From positions 62,001 to 126,000 of the forward strand of contig CAVZWL010000005.1 of assembly GCA_963778945.1 (NCBI GenBank): 64,000 nucleotides of DNA, read 5' to 3'. This document shows, one piece after another, positions 1-9,526 of the stretch (position 1 is the stretch's first letter; each line of letters begins with the position of its first letter). Under the pieces are notes generated by a model. That model was given only the letters and a program-made list of their open reading frames with translations. It did no database searches and was not told the origin of the DNA. The DNA comes from Fen-1254 sp963778945. GTDB lineage: Bacteria > Bacteroidota > Ignavibacteria > UBA10030. The translations under genes and the position numbers were made by a program.

Positions 1-178
1 GGACTGCGCATCTTCGTCCGTTCTTATGGCTGCTCATGATGGATTTTCCTGTGTTCGGGAAACCGCATCCTTTCGATCATGATGCCCGTCCGTCAAAGAG
101 CCGGAGCGCAGGAGGACAGGGGAAAGGATTATTCGAGAAGTTGAAAATATTTATAAACGCAGGAGGAAGGAGCAATGA
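1..178 (+). CDS. 3' end of an unidentified plus-strand gene
   Basis: A reading frame closes at a TGA at 176-178 with a basic, charged C-terminus (REVENIYKRRRKEQ). The same frame has a stop at 80-82, so only the last 30 or so codons are open. Given how often frames are broken by single bases elsewhere in the window, the upstream part may simply be frameshifted. No family can be recognised. The stop overlaps the start of the next short ORF by ATGA, which is the main support for this being a real gene end. Confidence 0.25.
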
Positions 179-240
179 CATCAACCCGTTACATTCTCTT
201 GCTGTGTTCATCTTTTTGCTCTTTACCTTTATGCTCTTAA
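175..240 (+). CDS. 21-codon ORF with strong RBS, possibly a broken gene start
   Basis: The ATG at 175 follows a very strong Shine-Dalgarno region (AGGAGGAAGGAG) and overlaps the preceding stop. The peptide MTSTRYILLLCSSFCSLPLCS is hydrophobic like a signal peptide and ends after 21 residues. It may be the truncated or frameshifted start of an exported protein, or a short leader ORF. Nothing recognisable follows it before the terminator near 400. Confidence 0.25.
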   Translation: MTSTRYILLLCSSFCSLPLCS

Positions 241-392
241 AAGTTTCACGCCTAAACTAAAATGGTAACGAGTCTTTCGATGAAAATCAAATACCAACGT
301 ACAAATTTGCAGGCATCGCCGGAACAGCCGAATGCCGATAAGACACAAGGTAAAGCATATTCTTAAGTCCGTTTAAAATGAACGAAGAGAAT

Positions 393-425
393 AAAAAAAG
401 ATCCCGCTGCAAACGGGATCTTTTT
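393..425. terminator. Bidirectional intrinsic terminator
   Basis: A 7-bp stem GATCCCG/CGGGATC (400-406 with 414-420) is flanked by an A-run before and a T-run after. It can end transcripts from both sides, including fba on the minus strand. Bases 241-392 contain nothing I can support. Confidence 0.85.
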
Positions 426-445
426 GCAACATGCACAGAATAGTG

Positions 446-1439
446 TTACGCCTTATCGTTGCTGCCGAGGACGTTTAAGATTTTATGTTTGTATAATGCC
501 TTTAATTGATCGCGTGCCGGACCCAGATATTTACGGGGATCGAATTCAGCGGGGCTGTCCACGAACGTTTTGCGAATTGCGGCCGTCATGGCCAATCGGC
601 CGTCGGAATCGATATTGATCTTGCAAACTGCAGACGCTGCAGCCTTGCGGAGCTGATCTTCGGGGATGCCGACTGCATCTTTCAATTTACCGCCGTTACT
701 GTTGATAATCTTGATCAGTTCGGCCGGAACCGAAGAAGCACCATGCAGAACGATCGGGAAACCTGGAATTCTTTTTTCCACGCCTTCAAGAATATCAAAG
801 CGCAGCGGCGGGGGAAGAAGAACGCCGTCCGGAGTACGTGTGCATTGTTCCGGTTTGAATTTATTGGCGCCGTGGGAAGTGCCGATGGAGATAGCGAGAG
901 AGTCGACGCCGGTTTTCTTGACAAAATCTTCGACTTCTTCCGGTTTTGTATAATGCGTGACTGCACTGGAAACTTCATCTTCGATTCCCGCAAGCACACC
1001 GAGTTCGCCTTCGACCGTTACATCAAAACGGTGAGCGTATTCCACGACTTTCTTGGTCAGTTCTACATTTTTATCGTACGGATGATGTGACCCATCGATC
1101 ATCACGGAGGAAAAACCGGATTCGATGCATGACTGACATAACTCAAGAGTATCGCCGTGGTCGAGGTGCAGTACCGATAGGAATGGCACAACCCAATTCC
1201 TTTGCATATTCCACAGCTCCTTTTGCAAGGTGTTTGAGCAGGGTTTGATTGGCGTATTTTCGAGCGCCGCTCGAAACCTGGAGTATAACGGGAGATTTTG
1301 TCTCGACGCATGCGCCTATGATGGCCTGCATCTGCTCCAGGTTGTTAAAATTGAATGCCGGAATTGCGTATCCGCCCTTTACGGCTTTTGCAAATAATTC
1401 TTTCGAATTGACTAATCCTAATTCTTTATAATGCGTCAT
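446..1439 (-). CDS. fba: Fructose-bisphosphate aldolase, class II (frameshifted as sequenced)
   Basis: Zinc-dependent aldolase that interconverts fructose 1,6-bisphosphate with dihydroxyacetone phosphate and glyceraldehyde 3-phosphate in the cytoplasm. The start MTHYKELGLVNSKELF is typical. The zinc motif HLDHGDT, the VEGELGVLAG segment, the GTSHGANK loop and the LHGASS phosphate-binding segment are all present. The frame breaks once: the first part ends ..GCAIPIG and the second resumes at VLHLDHGDT. Removing one C from the CC at 1174-1175 joins them as GCAIPIVLHLDHGDT and gives about 330 residues, normal for the family. It is separated from pfk by a terminator, so it has its own promoter. 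Confidence 0.93.
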
Positions 1440-1590
1440 ATGATTCGTTCAATTGTTATTGATGCCACATTCGTTGCTTAGGGAGAAGTTGCATCCGTGA
1501 ACGGGTGGCGTTCCGTAACGGACTTCCATTAAAAGTACTCTATAGTGTGTAATAAAGCAAACAAAGTTTGGATTATTCCTGTCCCGGCGA

Positions 1591-1624
1591 AAAAAAATCC
1601 CCTCAGCATCGAGGGGATTTTTTT
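1591..1624. terminator. Intrinsic terminator after pfk
   Basis: A perfect 10-bp stem AAATCCCCTC/GAGGGGATTT (1595-1604 with 1611-1620) closes a 6-base loop. It has an A-run on one side and a T-run on the other, so it works on both strands. It lies just beyond the minus-strand pfk stop. Confidence 0.9.
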
Positions 1625-1648
1625 ATAGAATTCGCGTTTTTTTGATAT

Positions 1649-2806
1649 TTAATACAGGAACATCGGTTTGCCGAGCAGGTGGGCAACTTTCGGTCTATAT
1701 TTATCGATATCGTACAGCTCTTCGACATCGACCCGCTTTTTCCCTTCGGTGATCATGCCCGCGGAGATAGTTGTATATTTCCCGTCGCGAAGCGCAACCA
1801 TTCTTCCGGATCGCTTTTGCAGCATCAAGTCGGCAGCGAGATACCCGTATGTTGTCGATACCATTCTATCGAGAGCGTCAGGTGCTCCGCTGCGCATGAG
1901 GTAACCCAATTGCTGAAACATCACTCCGATCCCGGTTCGTTTTTCGATTGCCCGTGCAATGAATTCCCCGATGCCGCCGAGTTTCTTATGACCGTAGGCA
2001 TCTGCTTCGCCGGAAAGGAACATGTCGGCGCCGGCTGGTTTAGCTCCTTCAGAGACTGTCATGATGGCGTAATTACTCGGATTTTTCTTTCTATCTTCGA
2101 TGAGAAAGTCTACAAGTTTTTCTACATCGAAGTCGACTTCGGAAATAATCGCACGATCGACGCCCGCAAGATAAGCGGATATAAGAGAAGTCTCTCCCGA
2201 ATAGCGACCGAACAATTCGATAACCGCGATACGTTCGTGCGATCCGCTCGGCGTACGCATGGCATGAATAAAATCGACACTGCGCGTTACAGCCGTTGAA
2301 AAGCCGATACAGTAATCAGTTCCGTAAACATCGTTATCCATTGTTTTCGGGATGCACACCATCGGAAACCCTTCTTTATGGAGCCGTACGGCGTAGCTCA
2401 GCGTATCGTCGCCGCCGATAGCGATAAGGCCGTCCAATTTCAAATGCTCCAGCACGCGAAGAGAATGTGCGGTGCAATCTGCCGGTTCGGTTCCGTTCGG
2501 ATGCTCAAATTTTCCTTTGAGGAACGCCGGCATGTCTTTCGGTTTTACCTTCCCCGGATTTGTCCGTGAGGTATGGAGAAATGTACCGCCCGTTCGATCG
2601 ATGGTGCGAACGACGTTTTTTTCCAAACTAACGATAAGATCTGAGTGCGTAGCAGGATCCTCCGGATTGTAATGAAGTAATCCGGCCCAGCCCCGGCGCA
2701 GACCGAACATTTCATGTCCTTCTTCCGTAATGCGTGTCGCTGCCGCTTTAATGCACGAATTGAGTCCGGGAACATCCCCGCCGCCCGTTAATATGCCCAA
2801 ACGCAT
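1649..2806 (-). CDS. 6-phosphofructokinase, PPi-type active site
   Basis: Phosphorylates fructose 6-phosphate in glycolysis. The protein has 385 residues, starting MRLGILTGGGDVPGLN, the family's phosphate-binding start. Two positions separate ATP from pyrophosphate users. Here the GGDGS motif of ATP enzymes is GGDDT, and the lysine form PKTMDND replaces GTIDND. Asp plus Lys at these two positions is the established signature of PPi-dependent phosphofructokinases, so pyrophosphate is the likely phosphate donor and the reaction reversible. The start has a usable RBS (AAGGAAAGG) ahead of ATG. It sits next to the aldolase, the next step of the pathway, but behind its own terminator. Substrate choice is inferred from residues only. 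Confidence 0.9.
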   Translation of the reverse strand: MRLGILTGGGDVPGLNSCIKAAATRITEEGHEMFGLRRGWAGLLHYNPEDPATHSDLIVSLEKNVVRTIDRTGGTFLHTSRTNPGKVKPKDMPAFLKGKFEHPNGTEPADCTAHSLRVLEHLKLDGLIAIGGDDTLSYAVRLHKEGFPMVCIPKTMDNDVYGTDYCIGFSTAVTRSVDFIHAMRTPSGSHERIAVIELFGRYSGETSLISAYLAGVDRAIISEVDFDVEKLVDFLIEDRKKNPSNYAIMTVSEGAKPAGADMFLSGEADAYGHKKLGGIGEFIARAIEKRTGIGVMFQQLGYLMRSGAPDALDRMVSTTYGYLAADLMLQKRSGRMVALRDGKYTTISAGMITEGKKRVDVEELYDIDKYRPKVAHLLGKPMFLY

Positions 2807-3055
2807 GTCTTTTAATCCTTTCCTTGTTATGAAAAAAATGATTTTTTTGGTCAGTATAACCGCAGAAGAAACATCAAAACTATCTTCTAATTAAATCAAT
2901 GAATAGTTCAAAATCCAGCCTCTTGTGGAAAATTCGACGACCTGAGATGATGTTGCTGCATAAATATGCAATGAGTCCTCATTCTTGTCTTTTGTCATAC
3001 GCTGAAGAAAAGGGAGCGAAATGAGGAGACCTTTCTCTCCGGGCCTGCCGTTACC

Positions 3056-3084
3056 TTGACAAACCAGCGATTTATGGTTAATTT
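3056..3084 (+). promoter_or_regulatory. Promoter of the hrcA operon
   Basis: TTGACA (3056-3061), a 17-base spacer and TAATTT (3079-3084) lie 20 bases before the preferred hrcA start. This favours the ATG at 3104 over the in-frame TTG at 3056, which falls inside the promoter. I found no CIRCE element (TTAGCACTC inverted repeat) nearby. Confidence 0.55.
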
Positions 3085-3103
3085 TATTAAGATTTTGCAA
3101 AAT

Positions 3104-4160
3104 ATGATAGTTGAAAACGAACGCACATCAGAGGAATTGAACGAACGCGAGCAGAGTATTTTGCGGCATGTCGTTCATAATTATATCCGCACCGCTGTTC
3201 CGGTGGGCTCACGCTATATCTCTAAGCATATCGAATCCGGATTAAGTGCTGCATCGATCCGCAACGTCATGGCTGATCTGGAAGATCTCGGATTTCTTTC
3301 GCATCCGCATACATCCGCAGGGCGGATACCGACCGATTTCGGCTATCGTTTTTACATCAATTATCTGATGGAGGTTGAACAGCTGTCGGATGAGGAGAAA
3401 ATGCGGATTCAGGTATATCTGGATCAAGCGAACGACGCTGAAGAAATGCTCAAGGAAACCTCAAAGCTGCTGGGACAAATATCCCGCCAGTTGAGTATCG
3501 TTACGGCTCCTCATTTGAACAGCGGCATATTTGAAAAAATCGAATTGATTCCGATTGCAAGTTCGAAACTGCTTGTGATCATATCCATCCGCACGGGCAT
3601 AGTGAGAACCGTCATGATGGAAATCGGCGGGGAGGTGAGGCGCGAATTGCTCGACCGGATCGGACGGCTCATCAACGAACGCCTGTCCGGGCTGACATTA
3701 AAGGAAATTCGCGATACCTTTACGGACCGTGTCCGCGGCATGAATGACGAGAAGACCGGTCTTGTACGGTTATTTATCGACTCCGTGGATCAATTGTTTA
3801 CCGATATGAAGGAAAAAGACAGGATCCATATCGGAGGTACAAAAAAATATTATCGAACAGCCGGAATTCTTCGATCCTAAAAATTTTCGCAGTGTCATCG
3901 AATTGATCGAAAACGAAGATATCATCGTCCATTTGCTGGAAAAACATGACGAGCGGCAGGAAGGATATGTTGTAACGATCGGATCCGAAAACAACGAACA
4001 TTCGGCAAAAGATTACAGCTTTGTAACCGCAACATACGATGCAGTTGGTGTGACAGGGAGAGTCGGCGTCATCGGCCCGACGAGGATGAATTATTCGAAA
4101 GTGATTCCGCTCGTCGATTATGTCGCACATGCAATTGCGCGAATGTTGAGTGTTTCATGA
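3104..4160 (+). CDS. hrcA: Heat-shock repressor HrcA (frameshifted as sequenced)
   Basis: HrcA represses groE/dnaK-type heat-shock operons by binding CIRCE. The N-terminal winged helix (LNEREQSILRHVVHNYI, VGSRYISKH, SIRNVMADLEDLGFL, HTSAGRIPT) is classical. The C-terminal domain keeps the GPTRMNYSKVIPLVDYVA motif. The frame shifts in the A7 run at 3841-3847; one A fewer restores GGTKNIIEQPEFFDPKNF and a protein of about 351 residues. It leads the hrcA-grpE-dnaJ operon. dnaK is absent from the window. Confidence 0.93.
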
Positions 4161-4207
4161 AAGTCTTTCCGCTGAACTTTAAAAAGGAAGATCTCGTAAG
4201 GAAAACT

Positions 4208-4783
4208 ATGAGTGAAAGCAATACAGAAAATAAACTGGACGCAGCAGAACAAAAAGAAAATGAGACCGTCCCGGAATTGAAGGAAACTGCTCCGGAGCTC
4301 GAGGAAGCCAGGAAACAAATAGATTATTATAAAGATTTAATGCTTCGCAAGGCGGCGGAATTTGAAAATTACAAACGGCGCACGGAAAATGAAGCGGCTT
4401 CCGTGTTCAAATACGCCAATGAAGACCTTCTGGAAGAATTGCTCCCTGTTATGGACGACTTCGAACGGTCGCTCAAGCAGAGCAGGGAAAACACCGACTA
4501 CGATGCGCTGCTGAAGGGCATCGAGCTGATTTATCAAAAATTTTCAAAAGTGCTGGAAGGACGCGGTGTAAAAGCGTTCCTCACGGAAGGGAAAGAATTC
4601 AGCGTCGATTTTCACGATGCCGTGATGCAGTTCCCCCGTGCAGACGTTCCGCCGCACACGGTTATTCAGGAAGTGGAAAAAGGGTATATGATCAATGACA
4701 GGGTCCTCCGGCATGCGAAAGTGGTTGTTTCAACGGCTCCCGCTGAAGAGCCGGTACATGCTCCGAACAGGAAAAAGACATGA
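4208..4783 (+). CDS. grpE: Nucleotide exchange factor GrpE
   Basis: Releases ADP from DnaK in the chaperone cycle. The acidic, coiled-coil N-terminal part (about residues 1-65) is followed by the conserved AAEFENYKRRTENE and VLPVMDDFERSL-like segments and by the C-terminal beta domain (GYMINDRVLRHAKVVVS). The ATG at 4208 is preceded by AAGGA; an in-frame ATG at 4157 overlaps the hrcA stop and would add 17 residues that look non-native. The gene's stop overlaps the dnaJ start by ATGA. Confidence 0.93.
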   Translation: MSESNTENKLDAAEQKENETVPELKETAPELEEARKQIDYYKDLMLRKAAEFENYKRRTENEAASVFKYANEDLLEELLPVMDDFERSLKQSRENTDYDALLKGIELIYQKFSKVLEGRGVKAFLTEGKEFSVDFHDAVMQFPRADVPPHTVIQEVEKGYMINDRVLRHAKVVVSTAPAEEPVHAPNRKKT

Positions 4784-5958
4784 TCAAGAAAGATTTTTAT
4801 GAAGTGCTCGGTGTTCAGCGCACTTCATCGCAGGATGAAATTAAAAAAGCGTACCGGCAGATGGCAATGAAGTATCACCCCGACCGCAATCAAGGAAATA
4901 AGGAAGCCGAAGAAAAATTTAAAGAAGCCGCTGAGGCGTACGAAGTACTCAGTGATCAGGAAAAAAGACAGCGGTACGATCAGTTCGGCCATGACGGGCT
5001 GCGCGGAACAAACTATCACGATTTTACAAATACGAACGATATTTTCAGCGCCTTTAACGATATTTTTTCCGGCGGGTTCGGCGGCGGTTCTATTTTCGAT
5101 GAAATGTTCGGTTCATCCGGGCGCGGGAGAAGACGGTCTTCCGGCCAGTCTCACGGACAGCCCGGTTCGGATTTGCGGGTTCATCTCAAACTGACAATGG
5201 AAGAAATTGCCGAAGGGACCGAAAAAAAATTGAAGGTCAAGCGGCAGAAAAAATGCGATGTCTGCAGCGGTTCAGGGGCGAAAACCTCCGGAGGAAAGTC
5301 TTCCTGTCCGCAATGCGGCGGGACCGGCGAATTGCGGCAGGTCTCGCGTTCGATGTTCGGACAGTTTGTCAATATAACGGCATGTCTCAATTGCGGCGGG
5401 GAAGGGACCGTCATCAAGGACCCGTGTTCCGCCTGCGACGGTGAAGGACGCGTACATGGCGAGTCGACGATTAAGGTGACAGTTCCTCCAGGTGTGCAGG
5501 AAGGGAATTATATTCCCCTTCGCGGCCAAGGCAACGCGGGTCGGCGGAACGGTCCCGCAGGAGATCTCATGGTCGTCATCGAAGAGGAACCGCATGAATT
5601 TTTCAAGCGAAACGGCGACGATATTATTTTCGATCTCTGGATCAGTTTCCCGACGGCGGTTGTCGGCGGTGAAGTCGAGATTCCGACATTGTCCGGTAAG
5701 GCAAAACTCGTGATCGATTCCGGCACGCCTGCCGGAAGGATGCTGCGCATGAGAGAACGGGGCATTCCGCATTTGAATAATTACGGACGCGGCGATCAGC
5801 TTGTCAGGGTGAATATCTGGGTTCCATCGAAATTGAATTCAAAAGAAAAGGAATTGTTGAGAGAGCTTGCAAAGGGCGAGCATATCTCCCCGACGGAAGA
5901 GGAAAGGCGGAGCAGCGAACGTTCGTTTTTCGGCAAAGTCAAGGATGTCTTTTCCTGA
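4780..5958 (+). CDS. dnaJ: Chaperone DnaJ
   Basis: Hsp40 co-chaperone that delivers substrates to DnaK and stimulates its ATPase. It has 392 residues: an N-terminal J domain with the HPD motif (YHPDRNQ), a G/F-rich linker around 85-115, four CxxCxGxG-type zinc repeats (about 160-225: CDVCSGSG, CPQCGGTG, CLNCGGEG, CSACDGEG) and the C-terminal substrate domain. It is a complete type I DnaJ. It is translationally coupled to grpE (4-base overlap). Confidence 0.96.
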   Translation: MIKKDFYEVLGVQRTSSQDEIKKAYRQMAMKYHPDRNQGNKEAEEKFKEAAEAYEVLSDQEKRQRYDQFGHDGLRGTNYHDFTNTNDIFSAFNDIFSGGFGGGSIFDEMFGSSGRGRRRSSGQSHGQPGSDLRVHLKLTMEEIAEGTEKKLKVKRQKKCDVCSGSGAKTSGGKSSCPQCGGTGELRQVSRSMFGQFVNITACLNCGGEGTVIKDPCSACDGEGRVHGESTIKVTVPPGVQEGNYIPLRGQGNAGRRNGPAGDLMVVIEEEPHEFFKRNGDDIIFDLWISFPTAVVGGEVEIPTLSGKAKLVIDSGTPAGRMLRMRERGIPHLNNYGRGDQLVRVNIWVPSKLNSKEKELLRELAKGEHISPTEEERRSSERSFFGKVKDVFS

Positions 5959-5963
5959 AATGT

Positions 5964-6398
5964 ATGCTGAAACGCATAGCAGACTGGCTTGCATTAACAA
6001 AGACGGAAAGAAAAGTCATTCTCTTTCTGAGCGTGACGCTGCTGTGCGGCATGGGAATCCGGTTCTATCAAAAGATTATTCCATCGGGCCCCCAATTCGA
6101 ATATCGTGCGCAGGACAGCACATTTGCCTCGCTCAACGAACGGACCGATGAGCAGGCAGAAAAAAGAGAGGATGCGAGCGAAGCGGGGAAGGCGGACTCT
6201 CTGGAAAAACTCGATATTAATACGGCAACAAAAGAACAATTGATCGATCTGCCGGGAATCGGTGAAATACTTGCCGGGCGGATTCTTGAACGCCGCGCGA
6301 CGGAGGGAAGGTTTACTTCGATCGACGAGTTGTTGGAGGTAAAAGGCATAACCCCTAAACGATTAGAAAAGATTAGGGCACTCATCTCAATTCATTAA
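5964..6398 (+). CDS. ComEA-like helix-hairpin-helix protein, membrane-anchored
   Basis: The 144-residue protein has one N-terminal membrane segment (about 17-36, VILFLSVTLLCGMGIRF), a charged linker and a C-terminal ComEA-type helix-hairpin-helix domain (LDINTATKEQLIDLPGIGEILAGRI). In this family the domain binds double-stranded DNA outside the membrane during natural transformation. It lies 5 bases after dnaJ and just before a PilM-like gene, so a role in DNA uptake is plausible but inferred. Confidence 0.8.
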   Translation: MLKRIADWLALTKTERKVILFLSVTLLCGMGIRFYQKIIPSGPQFEYRAQDSTFASLNERTDEQAEKREDASEAGKADSLEKLDINTATKEQLIDLPGIGEILAGRILERRATEGRFTSIDELLEVKGITPKRLEKIRALISIH

Positions 6399-6411
6399 GG
6401 CAGGCGCGAAG

Positions 6412-7329
6412 ATGAAAACTATTCGCTATCTCGGAATATCGTTTCTCCACGGCAGGATGCAGTTCGCGGAAATCGAACACGGCCGAAAAGTTATCGTGAC
6501 ACAGCTTTTGGAATCGGAAACGAAAATCGATTTCCTTCATCCCGGCGCCGGTCTCCATGTAAACCCGTCACATGCAGCGGCGCTTGCCGGAGAAATCCGG
6601 AATATCATCCGGATAAATAAAATTTCGGCAGAAAACGTCTCGTTTGCACTTCCTCCTTCATCGGTTTTTATCAATATCATTCCCGTCGACACTTCTCTGG
6701 ATGATGCGGGATTAAAAAAATATCTGCGCTGGGAGACAGAACAGTACCTTCCCGATGCAAACAGCAAGGATTATGTCATCGATACTCACCGGCTGCCTTC
6801 GCTTCAAAGTTCTTCGCAGCAAGCATTCATGGTTGCCGTCCATCGGTCGCTGGCTGTTTTTCTTCAAAGTGTCTGCAAGGGAGCGAAATTGAAACTGAAT
6901 ATTATCGATATCGATCATTTCAGTGCGGAAAAAACCCTGCTGGTAAACTATCCGGAAATTCTGGAACACGATATTGCTTACATCGGCGTACGTGAACATT
7001 CACTCGATGCGAGCGTCATTCATAACGGAGAAATGGCCGACTATCGTTCGTTCCAGTACGGCGATGATGCTGCCCCTGCAAAATATATAAAAGAATATTT
7101 ACGTTATTGGAAGCAGAGAGAGAACAGCGTTCCGGCCGCTCTGCTGCTGCACGGCACTGAAGTGAGCCAGAATCTTGTAGTATCCCTGCGCAAGGAAACC
7201 GGTATTGAGCAGACGCTCGCACTCAACGCCCTCCGCAATCTGAAAGCAAACGAGAAACTTCGGGAGTCGTTCGGGAAAAAGAACTGTCAATTTGCATCAG
7301 TGATCGGATTAGCGCTGCGAACAGCATGA
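6412..7329 (+). CDS. PilM-like actin-fold protein
   Basis: A 305-residue protein resembling the type IV pilus assembly ATPase-like protein PilM. It starts with an actin-like motif (YLGISFLHGRMQFAEIEHG). It has the segment KYLRWETEQYLP, like the WEAEQYIP of PilM, and a second actin-like repeat (IAYIGVREHSLDASVIHNGEM). It is somewhat shorter than usual PilM, and no pilN, pilO or pilQ follows. Its stop overlaps the rsmD start by ATGA. Together with the ComEA-like gene it suggests a competence or pilus function, which is inference. Confidence 0.6.
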   Translation: MKTIRYLGISFLHGRMQFAEIEHGRKVIVTQLLESETKIDFLHPGAGLHVNPSHAAALAGEIRNIIRINKISAENVSFALPPSSVFINIIPVDTSLDDAGLKKYLRWETEQYLPDANSKDYVIDTHRLPSLQSSSQQAFMVAVHRSLAVFLQSVCKGAKLKLNIIDIDHFSAEKTLLVNYPEILEHDIAYIGVREHSLDASVIHNGEMADYRSFQYGDDAAPAKYIKEYLRYWKQRENSVPAALLLHGTEVSQNLVVSLRKETGIEQTLALNALRNLKANEKLRESFGKKNCQFASVIGLALRTA

Positions 7330-7901
7330 GGATTATTGCCGGAACCTACCGCGGACGGACGCTGCTCACAATGCCCGATCTCTCCATACGCCCGACAACC
7401 GATCGTGTGAAGCAAACAGTGTTCGATATATTATCCAACCGCATCGATTTAAACGGCATCGACGTTCTCGACCTTTTTTCAGGAAGCGGGAGCCTCGGAT
7501 TGGAAGCTGTCAGCCGCGGTGCGGCGTCGGTCACCTTTATAGAAAAATCTCCCAAATCGCTGGCCATACTTCAAAAAAACGTCGATAATTTGGGATGCGG
7601 CGACCGATGCACATGGTATCAAGCCGATGTATTCTGGTATCTTAAAAATGCGCACCGCCCATACGACCTTGTATTTGCGGATCCGCCGTATAAACTGGAA
7701 TCGATAGGCGCTCTTCCGAAAGCCATTTTTCAATCGGGTGTTCTCAGAAACGGAACTTATGTCTTTATGGAACATAGCAGGGAATCGGCGATTGATCTTG
7801 ACGAGACAATGTACGATATTTTGAAAAAACCGTTCGGACAAACCATCGTTTTAATTTTACAGGCAAAAGTACCGTTTGCCGCAACTGGAGAAATGCCATG
7901 A
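7326..7901 (+). CDS. rsmD: 16S rRNA (guanine966-N2)-methyltransferase RsmD
   Basis: SAM-dependent methyltransferase modifying G966 of 16S rRNA. The 191 residues carry the RsmD start MRIIAGTYRGR, the RPTTDRVKQTVFDIL segment, the SAM-binding loop DLFSGSGSLGLEA and the catalytic DPPY motif. It overlaps its neighbours on both sides by ATGA, and the pairing rsmD-coaD is a common bacterial arrangement. Confidence 0.95.
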   Translation: MRIIAGTYRGRTLLTMPDLSIRPTTDRVKQTVFDILSNRIDLNGIDVLDLFSGSGSLGLEAVSRGAASVTFIEKSPKSLAILQKNVDNLGCGDRCTWYQADVFWYLKNAHRPYDLVFADPPYKLESIGALPKAIFQSGVLRNGTYVFMEHSRESAIDLDETMYDILKKPFGQTIVLILQAKVPFAATGEMP

Positions 7902-8374
7902 AAACAGCAATTTATCCCGGCTCGTTCGATCCCGTTACCAATGGACATATCGATATTTTAGAACGTGCACTATCGCTGTTCGACAAGGTTATTATTACCG
8001 TGGCCAATAATTCGACTAAAAATCCGCTCTTTACGGAAGAAGAACGAGTAGCGCTGCTGCGTGAATCGACAAAAAAATTCAAGAATGTGGAAGTCGACGC
8101 ATTCCACGGCTTACTGGTCGATTATGTGCGGAAACGCGGAGCGGTTGCGATCGTCCGCGGCTTGCGCGCGGTGACCGATTTCGAATACGAACTGCAGATG
8201 GCGCTGATGAATAGAAAGCTGAATCAAAGGGTCGAAACAATTTTTCTTATGCCGAATGAAAAGTATACCTATCTCAGTTCCAACTTCGTCCGCGAAATTG
8301 CACGGCTTGGCGGCGATGTCGATTCTTTTGTCCCTCCCTGCGTTCGCAAAGCTTTGAAGACAAAGCTGAAATAA
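7898..8374 (+). CDS. coaD: Phosphopantetheine adenylyltransferase CoaD
   Basis: Transfers AMP from ATP to 4'-phosphopantetheine, the penultimate step of coenzyme A synthesis. 158 residues, with the nucleotidyltransferase start YPGSFDPVTNGHIDI, the VRGLRAVTDFEYELQMA segment and the YTYLSSNFVREIARLGGDV segment, all canonical. It is the last gene of the hrcA-led run; after it lie 150 bases with only a weak hairpin before the aldo/keto reductase. Confidence 0.97.
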   Translation: MKTAIYPGSFDPVTNGHIDILERALSLFDKVIITVANNSTKNPLFTEEERVALLRESTKKFKNVEVDAFHGLLVDYVRKRGAVAIVRGLRAVTDFEYELQMALMNRKLNQRVETIFLMPNEKYTYLSSNFVREIARLGGDVDSFVPPCVRKALKTKLK

Positions 8375-8523
8375 GCCGGCATCCTCTTTGGCTTCGTCCG
8401 CATCCCTCTTCGAGTCGCGGCGGATGCTTTTGCTCGTATCCCTGCGGAAACAAATATCTTTTATCGAGTGTTATACTCTCAACGGTGTTTTTACATTGGG
8501 GAAATATACAAAGGAATAAAGAC

Positions 8524-9516
8524 ATGGAATTCAGCAGAGTCGGCGACTCGGATTTAAGACTTTCAGCCGTGATATTCGGCGCATGGGCGGCGGGCGGGTG
8601 GATGTGGGGCGGTACGGATATACGTGCATCGATAGAGGCAGTCCGGGCATCGATCGATTTAGGCGCGACGTCGGTCGATACGGCGCCGATTTACGGACAG
8701 GGAGCGAGCGAAGAAATTGTAGGCGAGGCAATTCAAGGGATTCCGCGCGACCGCATTCAGATCTTGACCAAATACGGTTTGCGCTGGGACGACACCAGAG
8801 GAACATTTTACTTCAAGAGCAGGAATAATGCAGGCAAGGAAATCGATATCTATAAATATGCCGGGAAAGAAAGCGTCATCGATGAATGCGAGAACAGCCT
8901 TCGCCGTTTAAAGACCGATTATATCGACCTCTACCAGATTCACTGGCATGATTCAACGACGCCCATTGAAGAAACTATGGAAGCCGTACAGCGGCTGATC
9001 GATCAAGGGAAAGTCCGCTCTGCGGGAGTCTGTAATTATACCGTTGAATGGATCAAAACAGCAGAGAAAGTCGTGCATTGTGTTTCCAACCAAGTGCCCT
9101 ACAGTATGCTTACACGGGGTATTGAAAAAGATATTATTCCATATTGTATCGAAACGCGAAAAGGTGTTCTGGCCTATAGTCCGATGGAACGCGGCCTGCT
9201 GACGGGAAAAATAAAACCGGGCTATTTTTTCGCAAAAGGAGATCACCGGGCATCACATAAATATTTTACGGCTGAAAATATCAAACGCACGAACATAGTT
9301 CTGGAAAAAATTCTGCCGGTTGCAAAAAGCAAAAATGCGTCTCTCGGACAAGTGGCTCTGCGGTGGGTTCTCGATCAGCCCGGCATTACTGCAGTTCTGG
9401 CCGGCGCGAGGAATAAAGAACAAGCGATTCAGAATGTGCGTGCAGCCGATCTTAAGCTGTCACCGGACGAGCATTCCGCCATCGACGCCTATCTTGCAGA
9501 ATTAAAGCTCGTATAG
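8524..9516 (+). CDS. Aldo/keto reductase
   Basis: NAD(P)H-dependent oxidoreductase of the aldo/keto reductase superfamily. It has the TIM-barrel start with GATSVDTAPIYGQGASEEIVGEA (Asp and Tyr of the catalytic tetrad), DYIDLYQIHWHD (His region), ILTKYGL (Lys) and a C-terminal cofactor site (AVLAGARNKEQAIQN). 330 residues. The ATG at 8524 follows AAAGGAATAAAGAC, a leader closely like those of pfk and the FmdB gene. The physiological substrate cannot be read from the sequence. It is transcribed alone and ended by a terminator. Confidence 0.92.
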   Translation: MEFSRVGDSDLRLSAVIFGAWAAGGWMWGGTDIRASIEAVRASIDLGATSVDTAPIYGQGASEEIVGEAIQGIPRDRIQILTKYGLRWDDTRGTFYFKSRNNAGKEIDIYKYAGKESVIDECENSLRRLKTDYIDLYQIHWHDSTTPIEETMEAVQRLIDQGKVRSAGVCNYTVEWIKTAEKVVHCVSNQVPYSMLTRGIEKDIIPYCIETRKGVLAYSPMERGLLTGKIKPGYFFAKGDHRASHKYFTAENIKRTNIVLEKILPVAKSKNASLGQVALRWVLDQPGITAVLAGARNKEQAIQNVRAADLKLSPDEHSAIDAYLAELKLV

Positions 9517-9526
9517 AAAAGTACAT

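Noticed and set aside
2807..3103. CIRCE operator upstream of hrcA
   Set aside because: No TTAGCACTC inverted repeat is present.
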